Positions 17,060 through 26,163 of a DNA stretch of 64,000 nt are shown here, piece by piece. The translations under genes and the position numbers were made by a program. The notes under the pieces were generated by a model. It was not told the DNA's origin. It saw only the letters and a list, made by a program, of their open reading frames with translations, and searched no databases. This DNA is from UKL13-3 sp943369665 (GTDB lineage: Bacteria; Bacteroidota; Bacteroidia; UKL13-3), in NCBI GenBank assembly GCA_943369665.1, contig CALRNX020000001.1, positions 186,001 through 250,000 of the forward strand, given 5' to 3'. Each line of letters opens with the position of its first letter. The stretch's first letter is position 1.

Positions 17060-17548
17060 ATGCTCATTCGTCCAGCTATTCTCTCAGACGCTAAAGCCAT
17101 TGCAGCTATTTACAATGAAGCCATTGAAAATACGACTGCAACTTTTGATACCGAACTCAAATCGGTGGCCGACCGTGAAGAATGGCTCAGGCAACATTCG
17201 AAAAAATACCCTGTTCTGGTTGCAGAGGTTGAAAATAAAATTGTAGGATTTGCCAGCATGACCAGGTGGAGCGACCGTTGTGCTTATGATGATACAGCCG
17301 AAATCTCCATTTACATCGCTCCCGCTTTTCACAACCGGGGAATCGGAAAACAATTAATGCATGCCATTATTGATGCCGGCAAAAAAGGAGGATTGCATTG
17401 TGTTCTGTCGCGCATTACACAAGGCAACGACAAAAGCATTTACCTGCATGAACAAAATGGTTTTCGCACCGTAGGTGTACTGAAAGAAGTGGGAAAGAAA
17501 TTCGGGAAGATCCTGGATGTTACGATGATGCAGTTGATATACCCTTAA
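17060..17548 (+). CDS. GNAT-family N-acetyltransferase, phosphinothricin-acetyltransferase-like
   Basis: A 162-residue protein with the GNAT fold: opening IRPAILSDAKAIAAIYNEAI, the motif A region AEISIYIAPAFHNRGIGKQLMHAII (acetyl-CoA loop RGIGKQL near 94-100), and the closing HEQNGFRTVGVLKEVGKKFGKILDVTMMQ. The YNEAIENTTATFDTE opening and the final segment are typical of the phosphinothricin/methionine-sulfone acetyltransferase subgroup. Its true substrate is not known. It overlaps the opposite map gene by 4 bases (shared TTAA at the stops). Confidence 0.85.
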   Translation: MLIRPAILSDAKAIAAIYNEAIENTTATFDTELKSVADREEWLRQHSKKYPVLVAEVENKIVGFASMTRWSDRCAYDDTAEISIYIAPAFHNRGIGKQLMHAIIDAGKKGGLHCVLSRITQGNDKSIYLHEQNGFRTVGVLKEVGKKFGKILDVTMMQLIYP

Positions 17549-18330
17549 GGTTTGGGAAACTCCCCATCAATATCTGTTAACACATCCGGACGCGTGGGTG
17601 TAAGCAAAATGGTATGCTCAAACTGAGCTGATAATTTACCATCAATCGTCCTAGCTGTCCAACCATCCTTTTTATCAATTTTGGCCCTGGCTTTTCCGGC
17701 ATTGATCATCGGCTCGATGGTAAACGTCATGCCCGGCAACATCAACGGACCTTTATCTTTATCATCAACATGGCATACTTCAGGTGCTTCATGAAAATGC
17801 ACTCCTACCCCATGCCCACAAAATTCATATACCACAGAGTAGCCCAGTGATGTTGCATATTTATTGATCTCGTAGCCAATATTTCCAAAACGATTACCGG
17901 GGCGGCATTGCATAATTCCAATACGCAAACACTCTTTGGCAGCGTCAATTAATTTTTGAGCGTGTTCGGTAACACCTCCAACCGTATACATTTTGCTGGT
18001 ATCACCATAGTATCCATTTAAAATGGTGGTCACGTCAATATTCACAATATCACCATCACGCAATTCATATGGCCCCGGAATACCATGGCAGATCACATCA
18101 TTAACGGAAATGCAGGTTTCTTTCGGATAACCATTATACCCGAGCGTAGCTGCAATTGCTTTGTGGTCTTTGATAAACTCTTTGCAAATAGAATTTAAAT
18201 ATTCAGTGGTTACTCCTGCTTTTACAAATGGCGTAATTTCCTTTAAACACGTGGCAGCAAGTTGGCTACTCTTGCGAATGCCTTCTATTTGCTCTTCTGT
18301 TTTAATAATGATTTTTGACCCTTTCGACAC
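17545..18330 (-). CDS. map: Methionine aminopeptidase, type I
   Basis: A 261-residue metalloprotease that removes the start methionine of new proteins. Metal ligands are visible in order: NIDVTTILNGYYGDTS (two Asp), GHGVGVHFHEAPEV (His), TFTIEPMI (Glu) and QFEHTILLT (Glu). Length and pattern are those of type Ia, without an N-terminal extension. It is not linked here to the ribosomal-protein operon where map sits in many bacteria, so it may be one of more than one copy. Confidence 0.92.
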   Translation of the reverse strand: MSKGSKIIIKTEEQIEGIRKSSQLAATCLKEITPFVKAGVTTEYLNSICKEFIKDHKAIAATLGYNGYPKETCISVNDVICHGIPGPYELRDGDIVNIDVTTILNGYYGDTSKMYTVGGVTEHAQKLIDAAKECLRIGIMQCRPGNRFGNIGYEINKYATSLGYSVVYEFCGHGVGVHFHEAPEVCHVDDKDKGPLMLPGMTFTIEPMINAGKARAKIDKKDGWTARTIDGKLSAQFEHTILLTPTRPDVLTDIDGEFPKP

Positions 18331-18373
18331 GTTATATATTTTTTAATAAGGCAACAAATATAATGAATATCCC

Positions 18374-19858
18374 TTAATAGGCTTTGCGATTGCGTTTCCA
18401 GTTCCCTTCTTCAGGGGCAACTGTTGTTGGCGATAACTGAACCTTGTGTTGCTGCTCATACAATGTTCCTGCAGCTAATGCTATAACAGATTCATCAACA
18501 AAATTGTTTGGCAATAATTCAGGTTTGAAATAGGTATCAATAAATTTAGTATCAAAATTACCACTCACAAATGCAGGATGCTGCATGGCGAATTTTCCAA
18601 AATTTAAGGTTGTTTCAATTCCCGAAATATGGTAATCATCAATTGCGCGGATCATCCGGTGAATGGCTTCTTCACGCGACTTACCAAACGTGATCAACTT
18701 AGCGATCATCGGGTCGTAATGGATCGGAATTTCCATTCCTTCTTCGAACGAATCGTCAACCCTTACGCCATATCCCTGGGGCGTTTTATAGGTCACCAAT
18801 TTACCGATATCGGGTAAAAAGTTATTGGCAGGATCTTCGGCACATACCCGCAGTTCAATAGCATGGCCGCGTATTTCCAGGTCAGCTTGAGTATAGCCCA
18901 ATTGTTCTCCCCTTGCAACCCGGATCTGCTCTTTTACAAGATCCAATCCAACAATTTGCTCCGTTACGGGGTGTTCTACTTGCAAGCGTGTGTTCATTTC
19001 CAGGAAATAAAAATTCAACTTGTCGTCTACCAGAAACTCCACGGTTCCTGCTCCAGTATAATTACAGGCTTTCGCAACATTCACGGCAGCCTCTCCCATT
19101 TTCTGACGAACTTCCGGGGTAAGGCAACTTGAGGGAGCTTCCTCCACCAATTTTTGATGCCTGCGTTGTATCGAACATTCACGTTCAAACAGGTGAACGA
19201 TATTTCCGTGGTTATCACCTAAAATTTGAAATTCAATATGTCTTGGAGAACCAACGTATTTTTCAATGAATACGGCTCCGTCACCAAATGCAGAGATGGC
19301 TTCACTCATGGCCATTTGAACCTGTTGTTCAAATTCCGCTTCCTGTTCAACCACACGCATTCCTTTACCTCCACCACCTGCCGAAGCTTTTACCAACACA
19401 GGATAACCGATTTCTGACGCTACTTTTTTAGCTTCTGTGATATCACTGATAGCACCTTCCGTTCCGGGAACCATCGGTACGCCAAAGGCTTTTACGGCAG
19501 CTTTTGCACCCAGCTTGCTTCCCATTACTTCCATGGCTTCGGCAGTAGGTCCGATAAATGTGATACCTGCCTCTTTTACCTTACGAGCAAACACCGCATT
19601 CTCTGATAAAAAACCATAGCCTGGATGAATACCATCAACACCCAATTCCTTAGCCACCGCCAAGATCTTATCCATTACCAGGTACGACTGGCTGGATGCA
19701 GGAGGGCCGATACAAACTGCTTCATCTGCATACCGCACATGCAAGGCTTCCCGATCGGCTTCGCTAAAAACGGCAACTGTTTTAATCCCCATTTCTTTCG
19801 CTGTGCGCATCACACGCAATGCAATTTCTCCTCTATTGGCTATTAATATTTTTTTCAT
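18374..19858 (-). CDS. accC: Biotin carboxylase subunit of acetyl/propionyl-CoA carboxylase
   Basis: A 494-residue biotin carboxylase, first half-reaction of malonyl-CoA (or methylmalonyl-CoA) formation. It starts with the ILIANRGEIALRVMR motif, has the ATP-grasp glycine loop ASAGGGGKGMRVV near 165 and the EMNTRLQVEHPVTE catalytic segment near 290. The C-terminal 45 residues after the usual end (INLPEL..-like) are a short lineage-specific tail. No biotin carrier (accB) or carboxyltransferase gene lies next to it, so its partner genes are elsewhere. Acetyl- versus propionyl-CoA use is open. Confidence 0.88.
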   Translation of the reverse strand: MKKILIANRGEIALRVMRTAKEMGIKTVAVFSEADREALHVRYADEAVCIGPPASSQSYLVMDKILAVAKELGVDGIHPGYGFLSENAVFARKVKEAGITFIGPTAEAMEVMGSKLGAKAAVKAFGVPMVPGTEGAISDITEAKKVASEIGYPVLVKASAGGGGKGMRVVEQEAEFEQQVQMAMSEAISAFGDGAVFIEKYVGSPRHIEFQILGDNHGNIVHLFERECSIQRRHQKLVEEAPSSCLTPEVRQKMGEAAVNVAKACNYTGAGTVEFLVDDKLNFYFLEMNTRLQVEHPVTEQIVGLDLVKEQIRVARGEQLGYTQADLEIRGHAIELRVCAEDPANNFLPDIGKLVTYKTPQGYGVRVDDSFEEGMEIPIHYDPMIAKLITFGKSREEAIHRMIRAIDDYHISGIETTLNFGKFAMQHPAFVSGNFDTKFIDTYFKPELLPNNFVDESVIALAAGTLYEQQHKVQLSPTTVAPEEGNWKRNRKAY

Positions 19859-19886
19859 TCTTCGTAATACTTAAACCTTTTTGGAC

Positions 19887-19930
19887 ATAAAAAATCCGTT
19901 GTGCAAGATATATCAATGCACAACGGATTT
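19887..19930 (-). terminator. Terminator after Thr/Ser-rich lipoprotein gene
   Basis: Arms AAATCCGTTGTGCA (19892-19905) and TGCACAACGGATTT (19917-19930) form a perfect 14-bp stem, with a T run when read on the minus strand. Confidence 0.85.
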
Positions 19931-19950
19931 ACAATAAGAAAATAAAGATA

Positions 19951-20682
19951 TTACTCGCAACCAAAGGATGTTGCCGACACCTTCTTTTTAGCGGTTCCGC
20001 CACCGGTTATGTTTCCAAAATCAATATTATCAAAACTTACTTTATACTTCTTGTTACCACTGCTGGTTAAGGCTATCGTTCCTCCATTTGAAGCTTTATA
20101 GGTAGCAATAATATTACCTGATGAAACTTCAATAATATCCAATATTGCCCTGCATTTTCCAACAGCCAATGAACCTGAGTTATATTGTGCCGTATGATTG
20201 CCAACAGTTGGAGTGGTATCAGGAAATTCTACCGCTATGCTAAATGAAGAATCACCAATGGTGACAGAACCATAAATGGTTAACTCATTCAACTCTGAAC
20301 TAAATCCACAGTTTCCTTCAAGAGCAGGATATGTAATTCCATCAAATATAAAACTAGCTCCTCCACTCGTAGTAGATGTGCTGCTGGTAGTTGAGGTTGA
20401 ACTGGTTGTTGACGTTGATGAAGTCGATGCTGTTGTGCTTGTAGACGAAGTTGTTGATGTAGAACTGGTGGTGGCAGTCGTACTCGTGCTTGCAGTAGTT
20501 GCCGTTGTACTTGTACTGGCAGTTGAAGCGGTGGTACTGGTACTTGCCGTTGTTGCAGTTGTGCTTGTGGTAGCAGTTGTTGATGTCGTTGATGAGGTTG
20601 TTCCGGTTGAAGAATCTTCCTTTTTACAAGATAAAAAACAGATGCTTGCTACAAGAACAAGCGCAGTTAATTGTTGTTTCAT
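19951..20682 (-). CDS. Lipoprotein with long Thr/Ser-rich linker
   Basis: 243 residues from the start MKQQLTALVLVAS; the longer frame upstream has no signal. The lipobox FLSC puts the lipid on Cys19, followed by KKED. Residues about 24-106 are almost only Thr, Ser and Ala in TTAST/STSTT repeats, a flexible stalk. A beta-rich C-terminal domain of about 135 residues follows with FIFDGITYPA at its start, and a further Cys pair. I do not recognise this domain. The design, anchor, stalk, small beta domain, suggests display on the cell surface. The Thr/Ser stretch may be glycosylated, as Bacteroidota O-glycosylate D-S/T motifs, but few such motifs are seen. Confidence 0.7.
   Translation of the reverse strand: MKQQLTALVLVASICFLSCKKEDSSTGTTSSTTSTTATTSTTATTASTSTTASTASTSTTATTASTSTTATTSSTSTTSSTSTTASTSSTSTTSSTSTTSSTSTTSGGASFIFDGITYPALEGNCGFSSELNELTIYGSVTIGDSSFSIAVEFPDTTPTVGNHTAQYNSGSLAVGKCRAILDIIEVSSGNIIATYKASNGGTIALTSSGNKKYKVSFDNIDFGNITGGGTAKKKVSATSFGCE
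20365..20613 (-). repeat. Low-complexity repeat tract coding the Thr/Ser stalk
   Basis: About 250 bases of short GTTGTAGT-type units (coding ACT/AGC/ACA combinations) in the lipoprotein gene. The tract is open in the opposite strand as well, an effect of the repeats. Its repetitive nature makes length change by slippage likely. Confidence 0.7.
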
Positions 20683-20770
20683 AGATGAATATTGATAATG
20701 ATTGAATTTAGCACAACATAATCCTAAAAAAACAGAAATCAAAATCGCACCCCAATCTTATCACAACAAA

Positions 20771-22027
20771 TTAGGTTTTCATTTTTTTCTTCTTGGCCGA
20801 AGGAAACAAAATATTATTGAGGATCAACCGATAACCTGGCGAGTTTGGATGCAATGCCAGGTCTGTAGGCGGCTCGCCAACCTGGTGTTGGTAATCTTCG
20901 GGATCGTGCCCTCCATAAAAAGTCCAGGTACCCTTGCCGGAAGTTCCATGAATATAACGCGCTTCTCCCAACGATTTACTTTCGCCCATGATCAACACAT
21001 CACTTTTGATAAATTGTTTCCTGAAAGCAGTCGTTTGACCGTAAAAACCTTTCACCACCTGGGTATGATTTTGGCAAAGCATGGTTGGAACCACATCCCA
21101 TTTGGCCGAAAACTCAAACAAGGTGAACACATCATTGGCTTCGTTTACAGCACGGGTATCGGGTGTCGCATCAATGTATGAATACTCGTATACATAAGGA
21201 TTCATGATTAATTTAAAATCCTTGAAAGCAAAGGTATTATCAAAATTCAATTTAGCATCTGCCCGCGGATCAGCTGGATCACCATCAAACATCACCTCAC
21301 AAATATCCACACCATCAGCAGCCAAAGCGATATCATAACTATCCGTAGCCGAACACATTGCAAACAAAAATCCACCACCCATTGTAAAGTCCCTGATCTT
21401 TTTGGCAACAGCCAATTTTAATTCAGAAACCTTTTTATAACCATGTTTGGCAGCGGTTGCCTCGGCTTCTCTCACTTCTGCCTGATACCAGGCCGCGTTG
21501 GCAAAGTTGGCATAAAACTTTCCGTATTGACCTGTAAAATCTTCGTGGTGCAAATGCAGCCAATCATACAACGGTAGTTTCCCATCCAATACCTCATCAT
21601 CAAATACCACTTCGTATGGAATTTCGGCATAGGTCAACACCAATGTTACGGCATCATCCCAAGGTTGTTTGGTTTTAGGTGAATACACTGCAATTTTGGG
21701 CGCCTTATGCAATTTCACCAATTCCATGTTCACTTCGGGCTTGGCTATTTCCTGCAATATCTGCGTGGTCTGTCCTTCGCTGATCACTTCATAGCTTACC
21801 CCTCTTACCCTGCATTCCTTTTCGGCTGCTTCGCTAAACATCAACATAAAACTTCCATCACGGTAATTGAGCAACCAATCAACATCTGCCTCACGCTTCA
21901 ATTCCCAAAAAGCAATACCATAAGCTTTCAAATGATTTTTTTGAGACTCATCCATCGGGATTAAAATGCGGTTTGCATTCGCTTTCACAATGAACAAAAT
22001 AAGTATAAGAGTTAATCTGTAACGCAT
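20771..22027 (-). CDS. Exported protein of the family labelled asparagine synthetase B
   Basis: A 418-residue protein with signal peptide (LTLILILFIVKANA). In the middle, PKIAVYSPKTKQPWDDAVTLVLTYAEIPYEVVFDDEVL and later MGGGFLFAMCSATDSYD give the pattern of a class I glutamine-amidotransferase-like (flavodoxin/GATase-like) fold. The nucleophile elbow is replaced by AMCSA, which retains a Cys. Bacteroidota homologues carry the label asparagine synthetase B, but it has neither the N-terminal Cys2 of AsnB nor the SGGLDS ATP loop, so that label is wrong for this protein. The exported location also excludes it. The function is unknown. It is followed downstream by the terminator-separated lipoprotein. 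Confidence 0.6.
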   Translation of the reverse strand: MRYRLTLILILFIVKANANRILIPMDESQKNHLKAYGIAFWELKREADVDWLLNYRDGSFMLMFSEAAEKECRVRGVSYEVISEGQTTQILQEIAKPEVNMELVKLHKAPKIAVYSPKTKQPWDDAVTLVLTYAEIPYEVVFDDEVLDGKLPLYDWLHLHHEDFTGQYGKFYANFANAAWYQAEVREAEATAAKHGYKKVSELKLAVAKKIRDFTMGGGFLFAMCSATDSYDIALAADGVDICEVMFDGDPADPRADAKLNFDNTFAFKDFKLIMNPYVYEYSYIDATPDTRAVNEANDVFTLFEFSAKWDVVPTMLCQNHTQVVKGFYGQTTAFRKQFIKSDVLIMGESKSLGEARYIHGTSGKGTWTFYGGHDPEDYQHQVGEPPTDLALHPNSPGYRLILNNILFPSAKKKKMKT

Positions 22028-22055
22028 GTTTTTTATATTTTATAATAGGCAAAAA

Positions 22056-22129
22056 GATAGTAGGCAGTAGGCAAATTAATTTCCCATTCTAAAAAAGATT
22101 GCCTACTGCCTACTATCCCATTGCTTACT
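22056..22129. repeat. Gene-less copy of the inverted repeat that encloses the four-helix-bundle gene
   Basis: A 19-base arm (22056-22074) pairs perfectly with 22099-22117 over a 24-base spacer; both carry the core AGTAGGCAGTAGGCAA. The right arm extends to 22129 and matches 27 of 31 positions of the arms at 61774 and 62211. The left outer part (22043-22055) is degraded. It lies in the 110-base gap between the exported GATase-like gene and kdsC. Confidence 0.85.
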
Positions 22130-22137
22130 CCTTCTTA

Positions 22138-22665
22138 CTAGTTATTTATCGTCTCCCCTTCAAATTTACGCCATGTCCCCTGCACTTTCATTACTCTTTC
22201 AATCACATCGCGCACACATCCTTTGCCACCTTTTTTATCCGATATATACAACGAAATTTCTTTTATTTCTTGTGTGGCATCCTGCGGGCAACAAGGTAAT
22301 CCTGCTAATTTCATCACATCATAATCGGGCAGGTCATCACCCACATACAATACTTCTTCAGCTTGTATGTTCAGCTCAGCACACAAATTGTTAAACACCT
22401 CAATTTTATCCTTTACACCCAAATGGATATGTTTAATTTTAAGAAACTCCAACCGTTTTTGAACACCTATTTGATTTCCTCCCGAAATAATGGCTACATG
22501 ATAACCTGCCAACAAGGCCCGTTCAATTCCGTATCCATCTTTGATATTAAACCTACGCGCTTGTTCGCCACTTTCCAACGCCAACACCATGCCATCCGTA
22601 AGTACTCCATCTACATCAAACACAAAACATTTTATCTGGTGCAATTTTGCTAAGTAATTTGCCAT
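22138..22665 (-). CDS. kdsC: 3-deoxy-D-manno-octulosonate 8-phosphate phosphatase (KdsC), HAD family
   Basis: 175 residues from the start MANYLAKLHQIKCFVFDVDGVLTDG; the in-frame ATG 24 codons upstream lies in the palindrome before the gene. C0-type HAD without a cap: FDVDGVLTDG (catalytic Asp pair), NIKDGYGIERA, ISGGNQIG (Ser/Gly loop), KDKI lysine, and GDDLPDYDVM. It removes phosphate from KDO-8-P in lipopolysaccharide core synthesis in the cytoplasm. It lacks the GxPxA..ad of larger HADs and its length is standard for KdsC. Confidence 0.85.
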   Translation of the reverse strand: MANYLAKLHQIKCFVFDVDGVLTDGMVLALESGEQARRFNIKDGYGIERALLAGYHVAIISGGNQIGVQKRLEFLKIKHIHLGVKDKIEVFNNLCAELNIQAEEVLYVGDDLPDYDVMKLAGLPCCPQDATQEIKEISLYISDKKGGKGCVRDVIERVMKVQGTWRKFEGETINN

Positions 22666-22690
22666 TGGGTAAAGATAGGAATTTTGGAGA

Positions 22691-22740
22691 TTTGTGAAAT
22701 CAAAAATCTCATCCCGAGAATTCGGGACTGAAATCACAAA
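22691..22740. repeat. Nested palindrome with TCCCGA..TCGGGA core
   Basis: Inner part TCCCGAGAATTCGGGA (22712-22727) is a perfect palindrome; outer arms TTTGTGAAATCA and TGAAATCACAAA pair with two mismatches. It lies between kdsC and the DUF2520 gene, reaching slightly into the latter's end, and shares its core with repeats at 9675, 37131 and 59267. Confidence 0.7.
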
Positions 22741-23498
22741 TCCGTTTGGATTCCTTTGCTCAACAATTCATATATTTTTTGGTACTGGGGCATTTGTTCC
22801 ATCAGTTTCAGGTGCATTTCCATTGTGGGAATATCATTGCGCATGGCCGGCCCTGTTTGCACTTTCGATGGCGCATGATGCTGCACCTTGCGCGCGGTTT
22901 CCAGGATCAAGGGTTTTAAAATATCGATGGAAATTCCTTTCGTACTCAATATTTGTTCGGCAACAGTGTATAAATAATTGCTGAAATTATTGGCAAATAC
23001 TGCTGCCAGGTGCACCGTTTTCCGGTCCTCCGAATTGACAGTAAGTGTGGTGGCTCCACATTGTTTGGCGATAGATTCCAATATTGCCAGATCGCCTGCA
23101 TGTGTTGCTTCCAGCAATAGCGGGATATCACCAATCGAAACCGGAGTGTTTTTAGACAATGATTGCAACGGATAAAATACACCTGCACGTTTGTGTTTGG
23201 CTAATACACTCATCGGTGTTGTTCCGGATGTATGCACCACCAACCCGTCAACAACCGGAAGTAGACCGGCCACATCTTCAATAACAGCATCTTTTACAGC
23301 AATGAGGTAGAGATCAGCATGTGTGGGCAACAACTCAAGTTGTGTATAAGGTATAGCACCTAATTGATGAGCCAACGCAGTTGCTTTTTGACCATCCCTG
23401 CTATATACAATATCTACCGAAAACCCACCTTGTTTCAAAGCGTTTCCCAAATGTGTTGCCACATTCCCGGAACCGATGATGACAATAGATTTGCTCAT
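22734..23498 (-). CDS. Rossmann-like and DUF2520 domain-containing protein
   Basis: A 254-residue protein with an N-terminal Rossmann fold (IVIIGSGNVATHLGNAL, NAD(P)-loop at 6-13; VDIVYSRDG end of strand two) and a helical C-terminal domain of the DUF2520 type (KTVHLAAVFANNFSNYLYTVAEQIL, then TGPAMRNDIPTMEMHLKLM). The layout is like pyrroline-carboxylate reductase or 6-phosphogluconate dehydrogenase folds. The substrate is not known. It precedes kdsC on the same strand with a 68-base gap. Confidence 0.85.
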   Translation of the reverse strand: MSKSIVIIGSGNVATHLGNALKQGGFSVDIVYSRDGQKATALAHQLGAIPYTQLELLPTHADLYLIAVKDAVIEDVAGLLPVVDGLVVHTSGTTPMSVLAKHKRAGVFYPLQSLSKNTPVSIGDIPLLLEATHAGDLAILESIAKQCGATTLTVNSEDRKTVHLAAVFANNFSNYLYTVAEQILSTKGISIDILKPLILETARKVQHHAPSKVQTGPAMRNDIPTMEMHLKLMEQMPQYQKIYELLSKGIQTDL

Positions 23499-23631
23499 GA
23501 GTTTGGCGTTTGTTGTTTGACGTTTAAAAACCGTTTAAATAGTTATTATGTAGCGTTTTCGTGTTGTTTCATATTATCCTTCACCATTAACACACTCAAC
23601 ACAAAACCATATCCCGAAACTACCGGATCAA

Positions 23632-26058
23632 TTAACCGATCACCGTTTTTTCCTTCTCTTTCTCGTCTTTAATTTTTTTCAACCGTTTGATGATCGAAAG
23701 AGTGAAGCCAACGATCATGATAATCGTTCCGCCCCATACCAGGTTGATCCAGGGGAACATTATTGCTTTCATGATGATAAACTCACCTGACGTATCTTTT
23801 TCACCTACTTCAATGGTGATCTTTCCATTGGCAGGATTCACGTTGGTAAATTTAAAACGCAATTTAGCTTCTTCCAATACCGACTCAAACTGTGCTACAG
23901 AATTGTTTTGGATACCATACATCGGTGTTACCTTATACACTTGATCAAGCGTATGTACTTCCAACTCTGCCGCGATGAGCAATTGCATGTTTTCCATATC
24001 CACCTTACCCTCTTTCACATTCGAATTAATGGCCTTTAAAATAATGTAGCCGTTGTTGCTAAAAATAGTATCGCCTACTGCAACATCATACTGTTGCGGG
24101 TGTACAAACTTTGCTTCTCCTTTTTCTTTAGGCACCGAGCTTACGTAAGTAAACACATCGTGCGACAGGTAATGTTTCGTATCAGGATTGGCTACCAATC
24201 CCATTTTAGGATTGATCTGAGCATTGGGATATAGATCAAATTCATACGCTACCTCATTCGTTTTAGGATCTATTTTTTTGTAATGAACCTGGTAATAATT
24301 GTTTACCCATTCGGTTGTATCCTTTCTGTATTCAATTTCGTAATCGCCCATGCGAAGTGCTTTCCCTTTTTCCAAATACACATGTTCCATATTGGCCTGT
24401 GCATCAAATTCAGGGTTCAGCTGCATACCACTTTGGTTAATGGAAATAACTTTTTTATTGGCCGATGAAACCAATACCCCCATTAACAAAATTCCAAAAC
24501 CAATATGTGCTACTGATGCTCCAACCAAATGCACTTTGCCCTCAAACATGCGTTTCATCAACGATGCATTGCCCAATACGGCATATACCGAGGCAAACAA
24601 TAATCCTAAATAGAACCAGTTTTTGAGGTCGAAAGCAAACATCAGCGCAACAGAAACTACTAATGAAATTAAAGCCCAGAAACCAAGTTTACGCATTGTT
24701 TCAGGAGGGTTCTTTTTAAACTTCATGATATGAGCAACTGATGTAAGAATAGCTATAATGATGGCCATTGGCATTTGCCACTTATTATAATGATCAATAA
24801 TCTCTGAAGGTGGGGCCAAATTGGTGCCCAATACTTTATTGAATACCGGAATGGATGTGGTAAGCACAATTTGGAAAGCAGAAATAACCAACACCAAACT
24901 ACCAATAAACATCCAGAATTCACGTGTATAGATCTCTTCGTCTTTTTGCGACTTCGGAATTTCTTTCCAACGCACCACCATCATAACCACAGCCAAAATG
25001 ATAAACATAAACAAGAAAACAAGTAATTGTCCACTCATGCCTAAGTCGGTAAATGAATGCACCGAAGAGTTTCCTAAAATACCGCTGCGTGTTAAAAATG
25101 TTGCATACAATACCAATAGGAAGGTTGCGAGAATTAAGATCAACCCAACAGTTAATGCATTACCCGAATGTTTGTAAAGCAAAATCACATGCACACCTGC
25201 GATCAGGATCAACCAAGGAATCAACGAAGCATTTTCAACCGGGTCCCATGCCCAATATCCACCAAAGCTCAAGCTTTCGTATGCCCAGAAACCACCCATT
25301 ACAATACCTGTTCCCAATACCATAATGCTCACCAATCCCCACGGCAATGCTTGTTTGATCCAACCTGTATAATCGCGTTTCCACAAGCCGGCAATGGCAA
25401 ATGCAAATGGAACAACAGTCATGGCAAATCCAAAGAACAATGTAGGTGGATGAATCACCATCCAATAATTTTGCAACAACGGGTTCAACCCATTACCATC
25501 AACTATCTTTGATAAATAATCAGGACGTTTAAAAATAGGAGCATTGGCCATGGCCACACGCAAAAGTTCAAACGGGCTGCTTCCCACTTTGTATCCCAAT
25601 ACATGCACTCCGATAAGCATTGATGTTAATGCGATCTGCGAAAGCATCAAAATGGTCATAACCGGATTGGTCCAGCTACCAGCAGTGCGCAACAAAATAT
25701 TGCCGATCACCATTTGCCAGAAGATCCACAGAAGGAAACTTCCTTCCTGCCCTTCCCAGAAACATGAGATCATATATTGCACAGGCAACTCACGCGATGA
25801 GTGCTGCCATGCATAATGGTATTCGAATAAATGTTGATGAATGATAAAAAATAAAATACCCACAATGCTGAGTACCGAAAACGTATGCACATGAAATGCT
25901 GTATTGGCAATTTTTTGCCAACCCGTTTCCAACGGCTTTTGGGCAGCAAAAAAGTAAGCAATGGTTGCTAATATGGATGTTCCGAAAGCCAGCACTACGG
26001 CTAAATGGCCAAGGTTCCCATAAATTAATTTTTCTCCTTCAAATAATACTTCGTTCAT
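23632..26058 (-). CDS. ccmF: Cytochrome c maturation haem lyase component CcmF
   Basis: An 808-residue multi-pass membrane protein of the CcmF/CcsA haem-handling superfamily. The WWD-type signature is GGYWAWDPVENASLIPWL near 270, and a haem-facing WxxxHPPTLFFGF motif lies near 200. About 15 membrane helices are seen, with a long periplasmic domain between about 560 and 770 and a final helix near 785. In System I it joins haem from CcmE to the CXXCH motif of apocytochrome c. It is the most downstream gene in a minus-strand set that includes ccmE, ccmD and ccmC; three envelope genes separate it from ccmE. Confidence 0.9.
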   Translation of the reverse strand: MNEVLFEGEKLIYGNLGHLAVVLAFGTSILATIAYFFAAQKPLETGWQKIANTAFHVHTFSVLSIVGILFFIIHQHLFEYHYAWQHSSRELPVQYMISCFWEGQEGSFLLWIFWQMVIGNILLRTAGSWTNPVMTILMLSQIALTSMLIGVHVLGYKVGSSPFELLRVAMANAPIFKRPDYLSKIVDGNGLNPLLQNYWMVIHPPTLFFGFAMTVVPFAFAIAGLWKRDYTGWIKQALPWGLVSIMVLGTGIVMGGFWAYESLSFGGYWAWDPVENASLIPWLILIAGVHVILLYKHSGNALTVGLILILATFLLVLYATFLTRSGILGNSSVHSFTDLGMSGQLLVFLFMFIILAVVMMVVRWKEIPKSQKDEEIYTREFWMFIGSLVLVISAFQIVLTTSIPVFNKVLGTNLAPPSEIIDHYNKWQMPMAIIIAILTSVAHIMKFKKNPPETMRKLGFWALISLVVSVALMFAFDLKNWFYLGLLFASVYAVLGNASLMKRMFEGKVHLVGASVAHIGFGILLMGVLVSSANKKVISINQSGMQLNPEFDAQANMEHVYLEKGKALRMGDYEIEYRKDTTEWVNNYYQVHYKKIDPKTNEVAYEFDLYPNAQINPKMGLVANPDTKHYLSHDVFTYVSSVPKEKGEAKFVHPQQYDVAVGDTIFSNNGYIILKAINSNVKEGKVDMENMQLLIAAELEVHTLDQVYKVTPMYGIQNNSVAQFESVLEEAKLRFKFTNVNPANGKITIEVGEKDTSGEFIIMKAIMFPWINLVWGGTIIMIVGFTLSIIKRLKKIKDEKEKEKTVIG

Positions 26059-26163
26059 GTAATACTAAAATGTGGCGCAAAGGTAACAATTACCGCGTAA
26101 TCCGATAAGCAAAAAAAATTGGGTATTCCGCTTAAAATCAACAATGAACAAAATTTGCTTTCA

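Noticed and set aside
20365..20613. CRISPR-like repeated DNA
   Set aside because: Repeats are in-frame codon repeats without unique spacers, inside a coding sequence.
20276..20695. Open frame of 139 codons on the plus strand across the Thr/Ser tract, giving a Val/Glu/Asp-rich protein
   Set aside because: It is the antisense of the repeat-coded stalk; the low-complexity repeats keep all frames open. No start signal or domain.
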